Shown here: piece after piece, positions 34,370 through 46,270 of the stretch
Layout: each line of letters begins with the position of its first letter
Position numbering within the stretch: the stretch's first letter is position 1
Source: Moniliella sp. 'wahieum'
Lineage: Eukaryota; Basidiomycota; Moniliellomycetes; Moniliellales; Moniliellaceae
Direction: 5' to 3'
DNA length: 64,000 nucleotides
Assembly: GCA_003971905.1 (NCBI GenBank)
Contig: RSEE01000011.1
Location: forward strand, 310,001-374,000
Notes under the pieces: generated by a model
The model's database searches: none
The model's input: only the letters and a program-made list of their open reading frames with translations
What the model was told of the DNA's origin: nothing
Made by a program: the position numbers and the translations under genes

Positions 34370-34986
34370 GCAAAGGGAGGAGGATTAGTTGAACTTACAC
34401 CCATGTGCGTATAAGCAAGACAACAAGACGCTGTGAAAGCATCCCCGAGAGGAAGAGGCCCCTCTGTCTCCCTTAATCTTGCAGCATGTTCGGAGATTCA
34501 GCCGTGCTGGTGGGAGAGAAAGACGCGTCTGTTTTGCGTGCGCATAGTATACACTCACAGTTGCTGGTTGGCTTGGACCACCACACCACCACTGGTGCGA
34601 TTGCATCACTCCCCAGGACCACACATCATCTCACCAGATCCACTTTGCTCTTCGATTGTGGTGGTGGGGTTGTCATGTTTATCAGCTGTGGAGGAAGCGG
34701 TGTATATATGAAATGGCCGTGACGTTTCCATTAATTGAACCAAAGAAGGGATAGCTCGGACTAGGTCACTTGAAGAGCTGAAGCACAAAGCAAGAAAGAG
34801 TACAGTAACGTGCCCAATTACACGCACCCAATGTCCCACAGAGTTGCACAATAATACGACGTTATACACATGTCGGACACAGGACAGGTATACTCGGATA
34901 TCTGTTCAGGAAAGAGAAAGGAACGTCAAAGGCTTCCATCCCCCTCTCTTCTCTCCAAACCATGGGCCAAGGGTTTCTCGAATCTT
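34370..34986. other. Intergenic
   Basis: No supported feature. Both flanking genes are on the minus strand. Confidence 0.5.
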
Positions 34987-36154
34987 TCAATCCATACGGT
35001 TGAAGAGTTTACTTCCGGGGCTTAGGTCTCCAATGGGGAGGGTAAAGTAGGAGCTTGTCGAATCGAGCAGCGAGCTGGTTGAGGTCCAGAAGCCAGTCAT
35101 GGCGTAGCTAAGCCAAATGCTCCACCGGCGAGTTGCCATGCGGTGTGCCCAGTAAAGTAGTAGCCCATCAGCATCCCAATCGTGACAAGCAGCCAGAACA
35201 GCGTTACAGCTAGTGCGATCGAAGCGCGCAATGTGGCGAGAAGGAGAATGAAGGTCACGATAAACCACCCCCGAGGAAGATCCCAATACTTGACTCGAGT
35301 TCATCAGGGGGAACGGCGGCACCAATCCCAAACCAAGGGATTTGAATAATGGCAAAGCTAATCCAGAAGCTGCCGTACTGATTGGGGGGGGAGTCAGTGG
35401 TGTCCAACTCATGAGGAAGGTAAGCCCCCTGAGAACAAAAACAATGCCTCAGGGAGACGTTCCACGTACCATACAGAAAGCCGTGGCAGCGAATGTGTTA
35501 CCTGGGAAATGTGAAGAGAATAGATATATGGAGCGTCAGTTTGCCGTCATGGTTGAGTGGGATATGCCATGAAAGAACGGTAACGTACCAGTGGCAAACT
35601 CCCAGATACCGGCGACAAACTGGGCCAAACCACCGGTCGCCAGGGAAGGGCCTACGATGAGATTCGCATGGAGGATTCCACGAGCCCGGACGTTAAACAT
35701 CGAAAGCATGAAGACAGTGCACGAGAAGGCCATAAGACCCAAAGGTGTGGGTGAAGCCAGGCGACTTTATTGTTTCGGTTAGTTTGAACACTCTACGCTT
35801 GATCTCCGGAGAGAAAGGGATTCGGGTGCAGAGGGAAGTGTGGTGCTTACCGATGGTATACCGGAACGCAGGTTGTGAGTTGTCAACAAAATGCCCGCCA
35901 TCAGTGCGGGCACGCTGAAGGGTGTAGCCATCTTCGGAGCTGGGGAATTTGTTCACCTTGGCTACGGGAGCGGTACTGCCCGTGACGGTATGGTCCAACG
36001 GTGCAGTCATGTCCGGCAGAGAGGACGGGTCGTGAGACGTCATGGCGTGTGGATGAAGGGAAAAGGAGGACGTGGTGTCAAAGGGGGGGGGACAAGAGAC
36101 GGGGGTTTGAGTAGCAGCTCCCGCAGACATCCACAGGGGTTTATGTATCTCCAT
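34987..36154 (-). CDS. GPR1/FUN34/YaaH acetate transporter
   Basis: Six-helix plasma-membrane protein of the acetate uptake (AceTr) family, related to yeast Ady2/Ato and Aspergillus AcpA. Exon 1 is hydrophilic with VNKFPSSEDGYTLQRARTDG and FRYTIG. After an intron with an AACTAACC branch site, SPTPLGLMAFSCTVFMLSMF, NLIVGPSLATGGLAQFVAG and IWEFATG give the signature first helices. A second intron (about 35503-35588) leads to GNTFAATAFCM; a third precedes YGSFWISFAIIQIPW. TFILLLATLRASIA and the C-terminal SSYFTLPIGDLSPGSK complete the family pattern. Candidate starts are ATGs at 36154, 36130 and 36043; I cannot choose with certainty. Small frame breaks remain near 35280 and 35140. Transcription of this family is usually induced by acetate or low ammonium. 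Confidence 0.85.
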
Positions 36155-37080
36155 CAACCTGACTTCTAAACATGCAGCAGATCATCACTTGATTCATTCG
36201 AGAGGCTCCCTCTCCCCCACACTACTACCAATGTATAGCACCACTGGTGGATACTCCCTTCATGCTTTTGTTTTAGATGATAAAATGTCACGGCGTGGGG
36301 ACAGTACACAGTACCTTCGTCCAATCGCAGTAGATGGATAGAGTACTGATTTGGCCTTCTCGCGGTTGCGCACCCGCCCTTACCCCCACCCAGTCCGCCA
36401 GCTCCATCGGCATCGCTGCCTGTGTGTGCCCCATCCCTTATTCAGTCGGCGGCTGGGGATTTCTCCCCTTTGGTTACTTCGTCCCATACGCGCATAGGCC
36501 AACTGTGACGAGGTACAGAAGCGCGGCCTATCTGGCCAGGCCAACGCTCTGGTGCTCCCAAGTGTGCCCTCCTTGTCCCTAAAGTTACAGGCCTGTCACA
36601 TGTCACTCTTAATTCCACCCCAACGTGTTTCTAAACCCGCCTCCTTCACTATAGCCACCCGTACTCACGCTGCTTTTTCACTACCTACTGTGTACCAACA
36701 TCACATAGTCACGAAAACACCTTTGAGGCTGAAGCTCTGATGGGCTGCAGCTGTTGAGTACATATTGAGTTGAAGCCTGAGGCTCAGGTCCTCAGGCCTG
36801 GTCTTGTGTTTTGGCTGCTGGCATTGCCGTCATTGTCTTGACAACACTCTCAAGCGGGACCTTTTTTTTCGTGGATACCATACCAGTAAGCCACGAAAAG
36901 GTTCGGTTGGGGTGGGTTGTTGGCCGCGGTGGATCGAGGATCGCTGTTGCGTGCTACACAATCAAGTTTTCCAGAGAGAAGCGGTGTAGACTCGTATTGG
37001 CCAGCATCCTGAGCCAGGAACCCCCAGCCGGCCATACTTCTAAGAGGGCGTCGAGCTGCGGCCCCCACCAGTCACTGATC

Positions 37081-37107
37081 ATCGATCATGCATCATACAT
37101 CATGCAT
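37081..37107. repeat. 7-bp array switching ATCGAT to ATGCAT
   Basis: ATCGAT at 37081, ATGCAT at 37088, ATACAT at 37095 and ATGCAT at 37102, each followed by C, in one 7-bp phase. Confidence 0.9.
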
Positions 37108-37960
37108 CTACCGCCCCACAACTTGCGTGACACGTGACTGGATGGTCAATTAGGCACGGGCTGTGGACCGTCCAGCGCTCGATGGAAAAGAGGATCCGGA
37201 TATCTACCGCTGCTTCTTCGGGCCCGCCGGGACCGGGCGCTCATGCTATGGCTCGCTCTCACACCAAGATGTGTACGACGACATGCCGCCTCTTCGGCCC
37301 CATTCTCAGTGACGCGGTGACGCTGAGCGGAAGAGCAAGTTTCTTCTGTGGTTGGTGGCTTCGGAAGTCGGGAAATGGGCCAAGTGGGAAATTTATGGTG
37401 TTTTCCACCATCAGTATCAGTAGCGCGACGAGACCGCCACCACCGCCATCACCACGCCCCGCCTTGGGGACCTCCCGGTCACGAAGCTGGGGTGTATCGT
37501 ATTCCGTGGCTCTCTTCTAGTCTGGCTTTGGGGCTAGCTCGGATCGGCCTCTCCCTCGGCACTTTTCAGTTTGCATATATAATGGCGTGGAAGGCACAAT
37601 GATTAATGAGGCGCTGAGCTCAGCCTGAGCGCTGCCGGTTGACGCGGTTGACGGGTGACGTTGAGTAAACTGAATTGTGCGGGGTAGTCCGTATGTATAT
37701 CGTCTACCGCCAACCAAAACCACGGGTGATCGAGACACCACGCGACGCGCATACGGAGTAAGAATCAAGCCGGAAGCCGGACAAGGGGATGTGGGGAGTG
37801 TTGGCTACTTTGGCCGTGCAAGTTGCGTTACCGTCGGAGGTCAGTGGATTGGGATGCCGATGCAGGGCATATGGTGAGTGGGAACCCACCGGCTATGGGG
37901 CCGAGGGGATGTTAGGATAGCGCTTGGCCCGGTGAGGACGACTCCATCGATAGATGGGTT

Positions 37961-37980
37961 ACCGGTTACCGGTTACCAGT
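37961..37980. repeat. 7-bp array, ACCGGT type
   Basis: ACCGGT plus T at 37961 and 37968, ACCAGT at 37975. Confidence 0.9.
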
Positions 37981-38207
37981 TGAACAATGATTTACCTAAG
38001 CCCTAAAAGACCCCAACAAGCTGTGGAAACATAGGAACAATCGGGGTATTGTGTGTGGTCTTCGTATAGGTGTTTTGAGAGTGCGGGGGGAAGGATACCT
38101 GAGTACTACCAATGTAGCTGCAACTATGGCTGCTATGTTCAGAGTGGGGCAGAAGAGCAGTTCTGTTCTAAGATCTGACGGCCGTATCGGCACGTGGGTG
38201 GAGGCTT

Positions 38208-38227
38208 GCCGGTTACCGGCTACCGGT
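38208..38227. repeat. 7-bp array, ACCGGT type
   Basis: GCCGGT (38208), ACCGGC (38215) and ACCGGT (38222) with a T spacer, 7 bp apart. Confidence 0.85.
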
Positions 38228-38517
38228 TATTATGGGCCAAAAATCCACACTCAAACAATTTCTTCGCGCCGGTAGATGCTTGCCTCGGGGTCCCGGTGGG
38301 GCAGTTTGTACCAGCGAAGATAGTAGGCGCGGGCGCGCTTGGGGACAATGTAGAAGACCAGAGAGCAGGCAGTTGATGGTGTATTGCATTGCACATGAGC
38401 TACAGAGGCTAGAGAACGTCCATTTCATTGGCAGACTTAAGAAGGCTAGGACAGGGGGAACGCTACGTCTAAACCGAACCGTTCATCTTGCGGGGTTACT
38501 TAGGGGCGCCACCAGGG

Positions 38518-39806
38518 TCAAGGAACCAGGGGGATCGCCAGGATATCAGGACCCTCCGGCTCACGCCATCCGGTCCCGTACCCTAGGAAGCGCGTATGGA
38601 CACGGAGGAACGTGGTTGACATCCGAGCGAGGAACCAGTTCCACTGAGACTTAGTAGCCAACTCCTTCCAATGCGCAAACAACTTGCTCGCCGTCTTGGT
38701 GCCGTAGTATCCTCGCGTCGTCAAAACCAGGGGAAAAACGTCTCTTGAGTGCTTCCCTGGTACTTGGCGTTCTTCTCGCATTCTGCTTGTTCAAGCATCC
38801 GAAGCAGCTCCTTCTCCCGGCGTTCCAAGGGGGTTGCGGTGCTCGCATGCACCACCCTTCGGAACGCGCTCTGCGCTGCCAGTGATCCCGTGTCACGCAG
38901 CGTGTGGTCGACCTCCATTCCTGATCCTCCGAGTGCTCCGGGTCCCATCACGCGGTAGTCAGTGCGCTGTGTCCTCTGTCTCCGGCCATCCTCGTCCTCC
39001 ACCATTGGTTCGTTGTGGACATGGGTGTCGGGAATGGAGCCTAGGAGCTGGAGAATGGGCTCCCGCACTGCGTCATGCAACGCTCCAAACTTGGCCTGGG
39101 AGCGAGTGCAATACATGATGTGCTCCAGCGAGGACATGACACCGCACTTGCACATGCTGCGCGTGGTGCGGCACAGCGTGCGGAGCTGGAGACCAACCTG
39201 GACCTGCTGGTCGGAGAGCCTGAGGTACGGGACGGACGGAATGGCGGAGAGCCAGTTGTGGCTCAGCGGGTTGCTGTGCTCAACCACGTGACGACCATCG
39301 GCAGCGTCCAGCTTCTGGAGCAGCTCCTGTCGACAATTCTCCCACATCTCGCGGCAGCGCTGGCGTTGCTTCGTAAATGCGTTGGCCTCTGCTGTTTGCG
39401 GTCCCGAACGGTCAACATAAGTGGTAATAAGATAGTCGTTGACCTCGTTGGCCGCGGCACGGGCGTGGGGCGCGATATACGAGTAAAGCGGGCTGCCGCA
39501 TCCTCCTAGTCGGAGAGGCAGGCTCATGAGCATGTCGAAGTGGTCGTCCTTGGCACCTTGGGGATCCTCGTCGCCCCGGATCCGTCGGAACTCCGTACAG
39601 ATAAAGGCATCGATCTCGGCCAGCACTTCGTCTAGCTCTCCTTCCATCTGCATGGTGCGGAGCAGGTGGCGCAGCTTGGTCTGAGTGCTGAGCCGCCATA
39701 GTAAGAGGCGTCCCTGGCGGGTGATGCCATCAAACTTAGGCATGTTCTTCCTCAGACTGGCCAGTTGGGCCCGGAGCCACGATAGACGACAGTCTACCCC
39801 TCCCAC
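38518..39806 (-). mobile_element. Truncated LINE (non-LTR retrotransposon) ORF2 fragment
   Basis: The minus strand encodes about 430 residues that look like the C-terminal half of a non-LTR retrotransposon polyprotein. LMSLPLRLGGCGSPLYSYI matches the segment that follows the reverse-transcriptase thumb in many LINEs. A CCHC-like zinc motif (MCKCGVMSSLEHIMYC) follows, then RTDYRVMGPG with GMEVDHTL and KNAKYQGSTQ, which fits a restriction-like endonuclease (REL-ENDO) core. One frame break near 38740 separates this from FPLVLTTRGYYGTKTASKLF and the final WFLARMSTTFLRVHTRF, ending at 38518. The catalytic reverse-transcriptase motifs are absent and the frame opens without ATG at 39806, so the copy is 5'-truncated. 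Endonuclease type suggests the R2/NeSL/CRE side of the non-LTR tree. Confidence 0.7.
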
Positions 39807-40429
39807 ACAAGTGCCCAGAACCTGCAGAAATATTCCCTACCGGCACCACTACACCAGTTGTGATGTCACAGACAAGAAGACGCGAGCGTTCGTTAGTAGT
39901 TACTCCCATCAGGATTCAGGTAGTACCGGTTACCGGTCGGGGCGATGGGGGGGTATTGGAATCACTAGCACTTCTCAGCACCCCCCGCTCTTACACCTTC
40001 CTATTTCAGTCCACACAACATGCGATGTGCTGAACACAGCATCCGATCCGACGCCCATATGGAGCTGGTGCCGCCCACCACACCCGGGGTGAAACAATGG
40101 ACCGATAGCGCCAGTCCCGAGGACCCGGTCTGACGCGTGACGTGTTGGTGCCCAACCTCTTTGGTTGGGAAATACTTCGAGTACTGAAGGCCACGCTGAG
40201 ACCATGCTGACTGTGTATGAGGACTGAATGTTCCATGTTCCAATCTTAACAAAGCCATGGATTTCCGCACAAACGGCGCGACGCAACAATGGGGAACGCT
40301 GGAAGATGGTGGTACTGAGTACCTTTTGAAGGGGGTGGGAGGAGCAGGACCAAGAGGGATTTGTCTATGTGCGCGTGAGGGAGGATGTAGGGGGGGGGGA
40401 TTGAGGAGATAGAGGGGAACACGAACGGT
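39807..40429. other. Intergenic, LINE to nucleoside hydrolase
   Basis: No gene seen. Contains an ACCGGT pair at 39925/39932 and a G run near 40390. Probably includes the nucleoside hydrolase 3' UTR. Confidence 0.55.
39925..39937. repeat. 7-bp pair, ACCGGT type
   Basis: ACCGGT at 39925 and 39932, T spacer, 7 bp apart. Confidence 0.75.
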
Positions 40430-42200
40430 TCAAAGAACTAGCGCTTGATCTGCACAATCGACCACATCCAACAACAATTCCCACAAGCCATCCGTATCCA
40501 CTTCCTCCAGCACTTGCACATTTTTCCCGCCCTTGCCCCATGTGTCCTTGGGCTTGCCCCAAGTATGATAAAAATCCACCACCGTCGCACCCGAGGCCAA
40601 GCCTTGGCCCGTCTCAACCTCGACACGGTACCGTAAAGGGGGGAAAGTCCGACGCGGGTCGGAATAGGGTATTGGGCTCACCTCGGTGCTGGGGCGGGTG
40701 CGATCTTGGGGACTAGGGGGGTGGTCGCCCAGGGCTTCTGCTTTTCCATGAGCCGTATGGATCCCTGCCGCATGAGGGCCCATGTGGGTGGTCGGAAGGT
40801 CATACGTGTAGAACAGCTGCGGCTCCGCCACGTACACCACCGTCAAGAGGTCATGGACGGGAGGACCATACTTAAACCCAAAGTCATTGCAATAGGTAGA
40901 GGCAAAAAGTGACCGCCGAGGATACGAGCTTGCGCACGTTACTGGGCACGTTTGGACGCATGGGGGGGCGGGGGGCTTGGGACGTGGAGCCTGCTGGTCC
41001 TGCTGACCCGGCACCAGGTGGTCCGGCCGGGACATGCTGGAGCAGACGGTCATGCACCTGGGGCGTAAAGATCGCTTGGTGTGTCACGTTGAGGCCAGCC
41101 ATGACGACTTTGACCGGATGGTACATGACAATTGCAGTTGCCTCCGGGTCACACGCTGCGTTGAACTCCCCCAGGGCCCATCGGTTGCCTGCCGAACCTG
41201 CTGCTCCACCCATGATTACGATAGAGGCGACCGTGTCTGGCGCAACGAGCGCCGGGTGGAGCTTGATGAGTAAGGCAATGTTGGTACAAGGCCCCGTGAT
41301 GCATATATGAAGTGGGGGCGCAGCAGCGTTCCGACGGCGTCGGAGCTCGGTTGCGAGAGCCGCTACGACACGGTCGGGCGAAGCCGAAGGGACGGCAAGG
41401 TGAGGTGCGACAGGCTCGGTGTGCGTTTCGTCAGGCGTAGGGTCTTCCACTAACTGTGGGTCGTACCCAGCATACGAAGCCCATATCCGTTTGGCCAGTG
41501 TCGGATCGTCCAACGACGGCAGGCCCAGAACACCCCTAAACCATCTTGCCCATGAATCGAGGCGTCGTGCCGCACAGCTTGGAGCAGGGGGGCGTCAGCA
41601 CCACGAATTAACACGGGATACATCACGTCCGGATCATCACTAGGGGGTGTGGGAGGGACTCCTGCAGTAGTGCGGGTGGGGTCGGAAGCACGCGAGCGCA
41701 AGACCCAGTCGGCACCAACTGCAACCAAGACACGAGCTGCGTTAATGTAGGTGGCACGTCCGGGCGCATTCCCTGAGACGGTACTGACGCCAATGAGCCG
41801 AAGGGACGGGTGGTGAGTGGCCATGAGCAAGGCAAGCGCATCGTCATGGCCTGGGTCACAGTCGATCCAAACATCCTTCGTGGGCTGAATCGAAGCATTG
41901 TACTGCACCCTGACTGGCCCGCCGGCAGCTGGCGAGTCCGCTCGCCTGTGTGCATAAGATGGGTAAGCTGCGGCGGGCGGAAAGGCTCCCGTACGGATGA
42001 TTGACGAGGGGAACGGAGGCGACACCACCCTTGAGCGGGACTGAACCGGAGACAGGGACCGAGGGGGTTGGGGCCAACTCGGCTGGCTTGGATTCGGGCG
42101 AGACGGTCTTGCCGAGGCCGACGCGACTGAGGCGGCGCAAGAGGGACGACTTGACGCCATCATGCGTCGGCGAGGCAGACTCGGCAGACGAAGACAGCAT
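40430..42200 (-). CDS. Inosine-uridine-preferring nucleoside hydrolase
   Basis: Calcium-dependent N-ribohydrolase (IunH/Urh1 family) that splits purine or pyrimidine ribonucleosides into base and ribose. The minus-strand ATG at 42200 opens MLSSSAESASPTHDGVK, followed by a basic region LLRRLSRVGLGKTV that could act as a presequence. After a frame break near 42000 the catalytic domain starts at DVWIDCDPGHDDALALLM, the calcium-binding loop. GVSTVSGNAPG, TGPCTNIALLIKLHP, VIMGGAAGSAGN, EFNAACDPEA and VMYHPVKVVMAGLNVTHQ are all family motifs, and YGPPVHDLLTVVY brings the final calcium ligand. Frame breaks lie near 41510 and 40940; an intron may account for part of the latter. The C-terminal portion (YRVEVETGQGLASGATVVDF) is typical of fungal members. 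The stop is at 40430-40432. Confidence 0.9.
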
Positions 42201-42397
42201 GGGGCATGGGGCAGCTGGCGGCGGCCAGGGACAGGAGTGGTGCGGCAAGAACGGGAAGGATGATGGGGAGAGGGGGGATGGTGGGGAGATGGAGGACATA
42301 AACAGGCATTCGAACGCAGCCGGTGGTTGCGCCACGCAGGCGGCGGCGAGTGTGCGTCTCTTACAGCCGCATGGCAGCGCCGTCGCCCAGGCTCCTG

Positions 42398-42442
42398 GCC
42401 GGTGACCGGTGGTCAGGTGACTACCGGTGACTAGTGACTGGC
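42398..42442. repeat. 7-bp arrays, ACCGGT switching to ACTAGT
   Basis: GCCGGT (42398) and ACCGGT (42405) are 7 bp apart; a second run has ACCGGT (42423), ACTAGT (42430) and ACTGGC (42437), again in one 7-bp phase. Confidence 0.85.
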
Positions 42443-43804
42443 GGGACAGCGATGGATGATGCATGCACCATGCATCCTGCTGCGAGGGGTGGCCGGTGGC
42501 AAGGGTGTGAATGTGAGCGAGTGGCCGGAAAGCGCTATATAAGCGCTACGCGTTAACCGAGGACCGCTGACCTCACCGCTACCAGAGATCGTTCGCAGGC
42601 GAGGAATAGGGTTCTCGCTTCCCTCTCAACTATTAGACTCGATCCACACTACGCCTTCCCTCCCAGCCCCTGCCCCAAGAGAAGGGCATTATTTTGGTGA
42701 TCCCGACGAGAAGGGAAAAGAAAAGGACGTGACATCAGAGGACACAGCTTTCAATTACACATCGGATGAGCACTGAAAACGACAAGAATCCGAACCAAAA
42801 ATGGGAAGTCTCATGTGGAGGGGCCTCTCTTGCTTATGCGTGCACCAACAGAAGATGCTGCGCGCGTCCGACAAACGAGATGTTATTGGGATGCATATAA
42901 CAGTGCTATAGTATAGCGAAAATAGAGATGGGACGGAGGTTCATCTTAGTATAGATGCGGACAACAATAAGCCGTGACAGAAACTATCACTAGAGTGTGT
43001 CATGTGTGTGCATGCCCCACCAACGCACGTGCATTGTGTATAGACGGTGCCATAACCAGGTGGGCACATATATAACTGTGCTATATATACGAGAGAGCAG
43101 AGAAGTCATAATATTAGTGGTGTTGATCCTATTGTCAGAGACCTATAACATGTGACAGAGGAGAGTCGGGGGAGGTTGAACAACTTTATTTCTCCCCATC
43201 TGCCTCATATATACATCCTCTGTCAGTTGCCCTACTAAACGCTATACATATACCCCTGAGACCCGGGCGCTGATGCGTATGTATGTAATGTGCTGTGTCT
43301 GCTGTAAATCGATAATCGCGATAACTGGCGCGAGGGGCATCGTATGGCATTTAAAAGAGAGGATGCGCATATAACGAAGCCACAGCCTTCGTAGCCTCTG
43401 AGGAGGCATGCGAAGGGTTTTAGACCTGAGGGGGCCCTGAAGAGACCCTAAACCCCTTTATGAATATACAAGTGGTTAAACGTTAATCGTCGGTCCTTAA
43501 TCGATCATATTGATCTCCGCATGACTGTGTAATGCTTCTCTCCTCTCTCATTACATTCTTGCCTGTATACTGTAGACATACACCGAACGGAAGCGCGACG
43601 TGATTTGCTGGTGGTCAACAGGGTGGCAAGGAGGGTGTGTGGGCACTCCCTAATGCTCCGATGCAGTTGATGAAAAAGTATTACGTTGCTGAGGCCCGGA
43701 GGGGCGTCAAAAAGCAGCGCAACCCATATGATATTGCGCTCGTCCCATATATATGGCTGCACTCAATGACTCTTCCACCCTGCAGTTGAATACGCTTTCA
43801 CTTC

Positions 43805-43833
43805 CCACCACCACCACCACCACCACCACCACC
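43805..43833. repeat. CCA microsatellite in 5' leader
   Basis: About nine CCA triplets immediately upstream of the ATG at 43836, so the repeat forms the start-codon context of the tetraspanin mRNA. Confidence 0.85.
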
Positions 43834-43835
43834 CC

Positions 43836-46270
43836 ATGGCTGAAGAGGAGCGTCTCCTGGTTTCCGACTTGCCTTTGGCGTACGTCTTTTCCTTTTTCTT
43901 TTCTTTCTGCCCATCAACACGCAACAGCCCCCACAACACAGTCACTAACCCCCCCCCCCTCCCCCCGTCCCCCCCCTCTCTCTCTTTCCAGAAACAGCCA
44001 GCGCCCTCAGTCTCTCCCCGCAAGCTATCTCTCATGCGAACCAACAAATTTTACGGCCCCACGTGTTCGCCACTCGGTCGCAGCAGGGGGTGCAACACAG
44101 CGGGTCTCCTATGCTGCCATGACCCCTTCTCCCACAGCTTCACCCCCCCATCTCGCCTCCGACGGCCCAGCCTATCCCTTTTCACCTGAAGAAGTGGGCC
44201 ATCTTTCCTTGGCTAGCCACTATTACTCGAGCAAGGTGGGAAGAATGCACCGCCTGGGGTCACGTCGGCACCGCGGATCGTCACCCTACATCGATCAGCA
44301 GCAACGCACTCGCTACCACATTGGCTCCTCTAATGACTCGGACGAGAGTGATGGAGAGTCACTGGTGGGCAACATATCATGCTCAACGTCAATCTCTAGT
44401 ACGCTCCCTAATAGGCTCTCCCACGTCTAGTACGAGGTTCAGTCTCCTCTCTGATGGGGGCGTTTCCGCCGTTCAGAGCGTCCCGTCAGCTTCCCTCCTG
44501 CTTCTCATAATAGCGGCACTTCCACTATGCCGACGGCTCCAAAGATAACGATGGAAGCGCTAGGCGCTATGGGAGACCTGTCCAACGTAACTTTACCTAA
44601 GCTCCCTTTGCTTGGTGGCCATCGCCCTCATCATACTGCCGAAAGTGGGATCAGTACCCTGGATCCAAGCCGGACCACGTCTATGGTCAACTTTAGCCAA
44701 CTTGACCCGACCCCACGGCGCGGCGCTGGAAGGGCTGCATGGGGCCCCAACGGCGGCGGCCACATTGTCCTCGGTGCAGGCGGATACGAGGATGATGACG
44801 GAATCAACTTGAATATCGGCTCTTTTGGCCGCACAACTGCCGCCTATCGTGCTCCCCGAGACGAGGAAGCAGGTTCGCTGCGTCGCCGAAATGGGTTTGC
44901 CATTACTACTGAAGATGCCATGGCAACCTACGGCGACGACGACGATGACGACGACGGGAAGAACAAGTCTCAGGTGGCCCAGCGGCTCTTGAATGGCATT
45001 TTAGGTCGCGGGGTGGACAAAGAGTACAGATGCAAGATGCGTTGGAACAAGTTCAAGGTTGCCATGTTGGTTAGCAACGCTTACTTGACGTGCATCGCCA
45101 TTGCCGGCCTGGTTGGGACAATCCTGACGTGGACCAATGTATGGAACCGGTCAGACATTGTACGTGTTGTGAACCGCACCGAGCTCATTTTGGGCACGAT
45201 CGCCATGTCGCTCTTACTGGTGACTTCCATCATTGGATGGGTGGGCATTCTGCTCAACAACCGAGCCTTTCTCTCTGTCTGGGCGCTTTTGCTCTGGGCC
45301 TGTTTTGCCTTCACTGTTGCACCCGGGTACATTGCTTACAAGCGCCACACGTTTAACCTCGATGGCAAAATGAACGAGGCATGGTCCCGGGACCTCGATG
45401 AGGAAAAGAGGGCCATGGTGCAGAATACACTTACCTGTTGTGGATGGTTCAGCCCCTCCAGAATAGCATCCGAGACCAACCTGTGTTATGCACGGTCAGT
45501 CCTTCCTGGGTGCAAGGGCCGAGTGCTCCGGTTTGAAAGGGCGGCGTTGCGATACATTTACACATGTGCGTTCAGTCTAGTTGGTCCGCATCTGGTTGTC
45601 ATTGTCGTCTCGCTCTTGTCCAGCAACCATGTGACCTATCGCTTTGGAAAGGGCGTCACCCCACGAGCCTACCATCTTACCCCAGCAACCGTGGCGCTGA
45701 TCCAACAGGAGTTCTATAATAATTTGACCGACATGTATGGCGCTGGGATTGTGCCAGAGTACGCGCTGTGCAGCAGCGGATGAGCGCTTTGTCGACCTTG
45801 AGCAGAGCGCAAACCAGTGTTGTGACCGTTCAAGATCGAACTCACCTCCTGAATGAGGGGGAAGAGGGGGGGCGGAGGAGGAGGAGGAGGGAGGAGGAGG
45901 AGGAGGAGGAGAGGAGGAGGCGGAGGAGGAGAGGGAGGAGGCGGAGGAGGAGGAGGACAACGAGGAGACTGAATTGGAACGTTCCAAGGGCAAAACGGTC
46001 AGAGCGGACTGTCGGATTCGGTCACGAAAAAAATCCAAGCACGCCACTGCTCATACCTACGATGAAACACCGGACGACGCTTCGGACGGCGTTGTATCCT
46101 ACAATGCTGAATCCGACGATGCAATCTCGGTGTTTCTCAACCCCACTTGCTGGCGGCTTCCAGCCGCACGGCTGGCTCCTCCTCACCCACGGGATATATC
46201 AGCTCTTCCAGCCTTTCTCTTCACCCTCACAGACGAATCAGGGCCATACGTGAGGCCTAGCCCCCCTTGA
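43836..46270 (+). CDS. Tsp2-like tetraspanin with acidic tail
   Basis: Four-helix membrane scaffold protein of the basidiomycete Tsp2-like tetraspanin group. Exon 1 is MAEEERLLVSDLPLA; an intron at 43880-43991 (GTACGT donor, CTAAC branch, TTTCCAG) joins it to NSQRPQSLPASYLSCEP. A long Ser/Pro-rich cytosolic N-terminus follows, with frame breaks around 44390-44500. The core has helix 1 (FKVAMLVSNAYLTCIAIAGL), helix 2 (LILGTIAMSLLLVTSIIGWV), helix 3 (LSVWALLLWACFAFTVAPG), a loop with the diagnostic TCCGW motif and further Cys (LCYA, LPGC), and helix 4 near 45570-45620. A frame with a stop at 45783 ends the core, but other frames continue with THLLNEGEEG, a long Glu-rich stretch and RSKGKTVRADCRIRSRKK to a stop at 46270, suggesting an acidic then basic cytosolic tail. 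Confidence 0.8.
45861..45962. repeat. GGA polypurine tract
   Basis: About 100 bp of almost pure purine built on GGA/GGC triplets. It lies in the predicted acidic tail of the tetraspanin, where GAG-phase reading gives poly-Glu. Confidence 0.9.

Larger units (their letters stand above)
36155..38517. other. Intergenic with heptamer arrays
   Basis: No conserved gene found. TGAGGC/CTCAGG inverted repeats occur at about 36765-36802 and 37609-37635. Palindromic heptamer arrays are at 37081, 37961 and 38208. The right end probably includes the 3' UTR of the LINE fragment. Confidence 0.55.
42201..43835. other. Intergenic, nucleoside hydrolase / tetraspanin
   Basis: Divergent promoter region of about 1.6 kb. 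No conserved gene. Heptamer arrays lie at 42398-42475. The middle (about 42880-43260) is AT-rich with several TATATA runs. A CCA microsatellite abuts the tetraspanin start codon. Confidence 0.55.
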
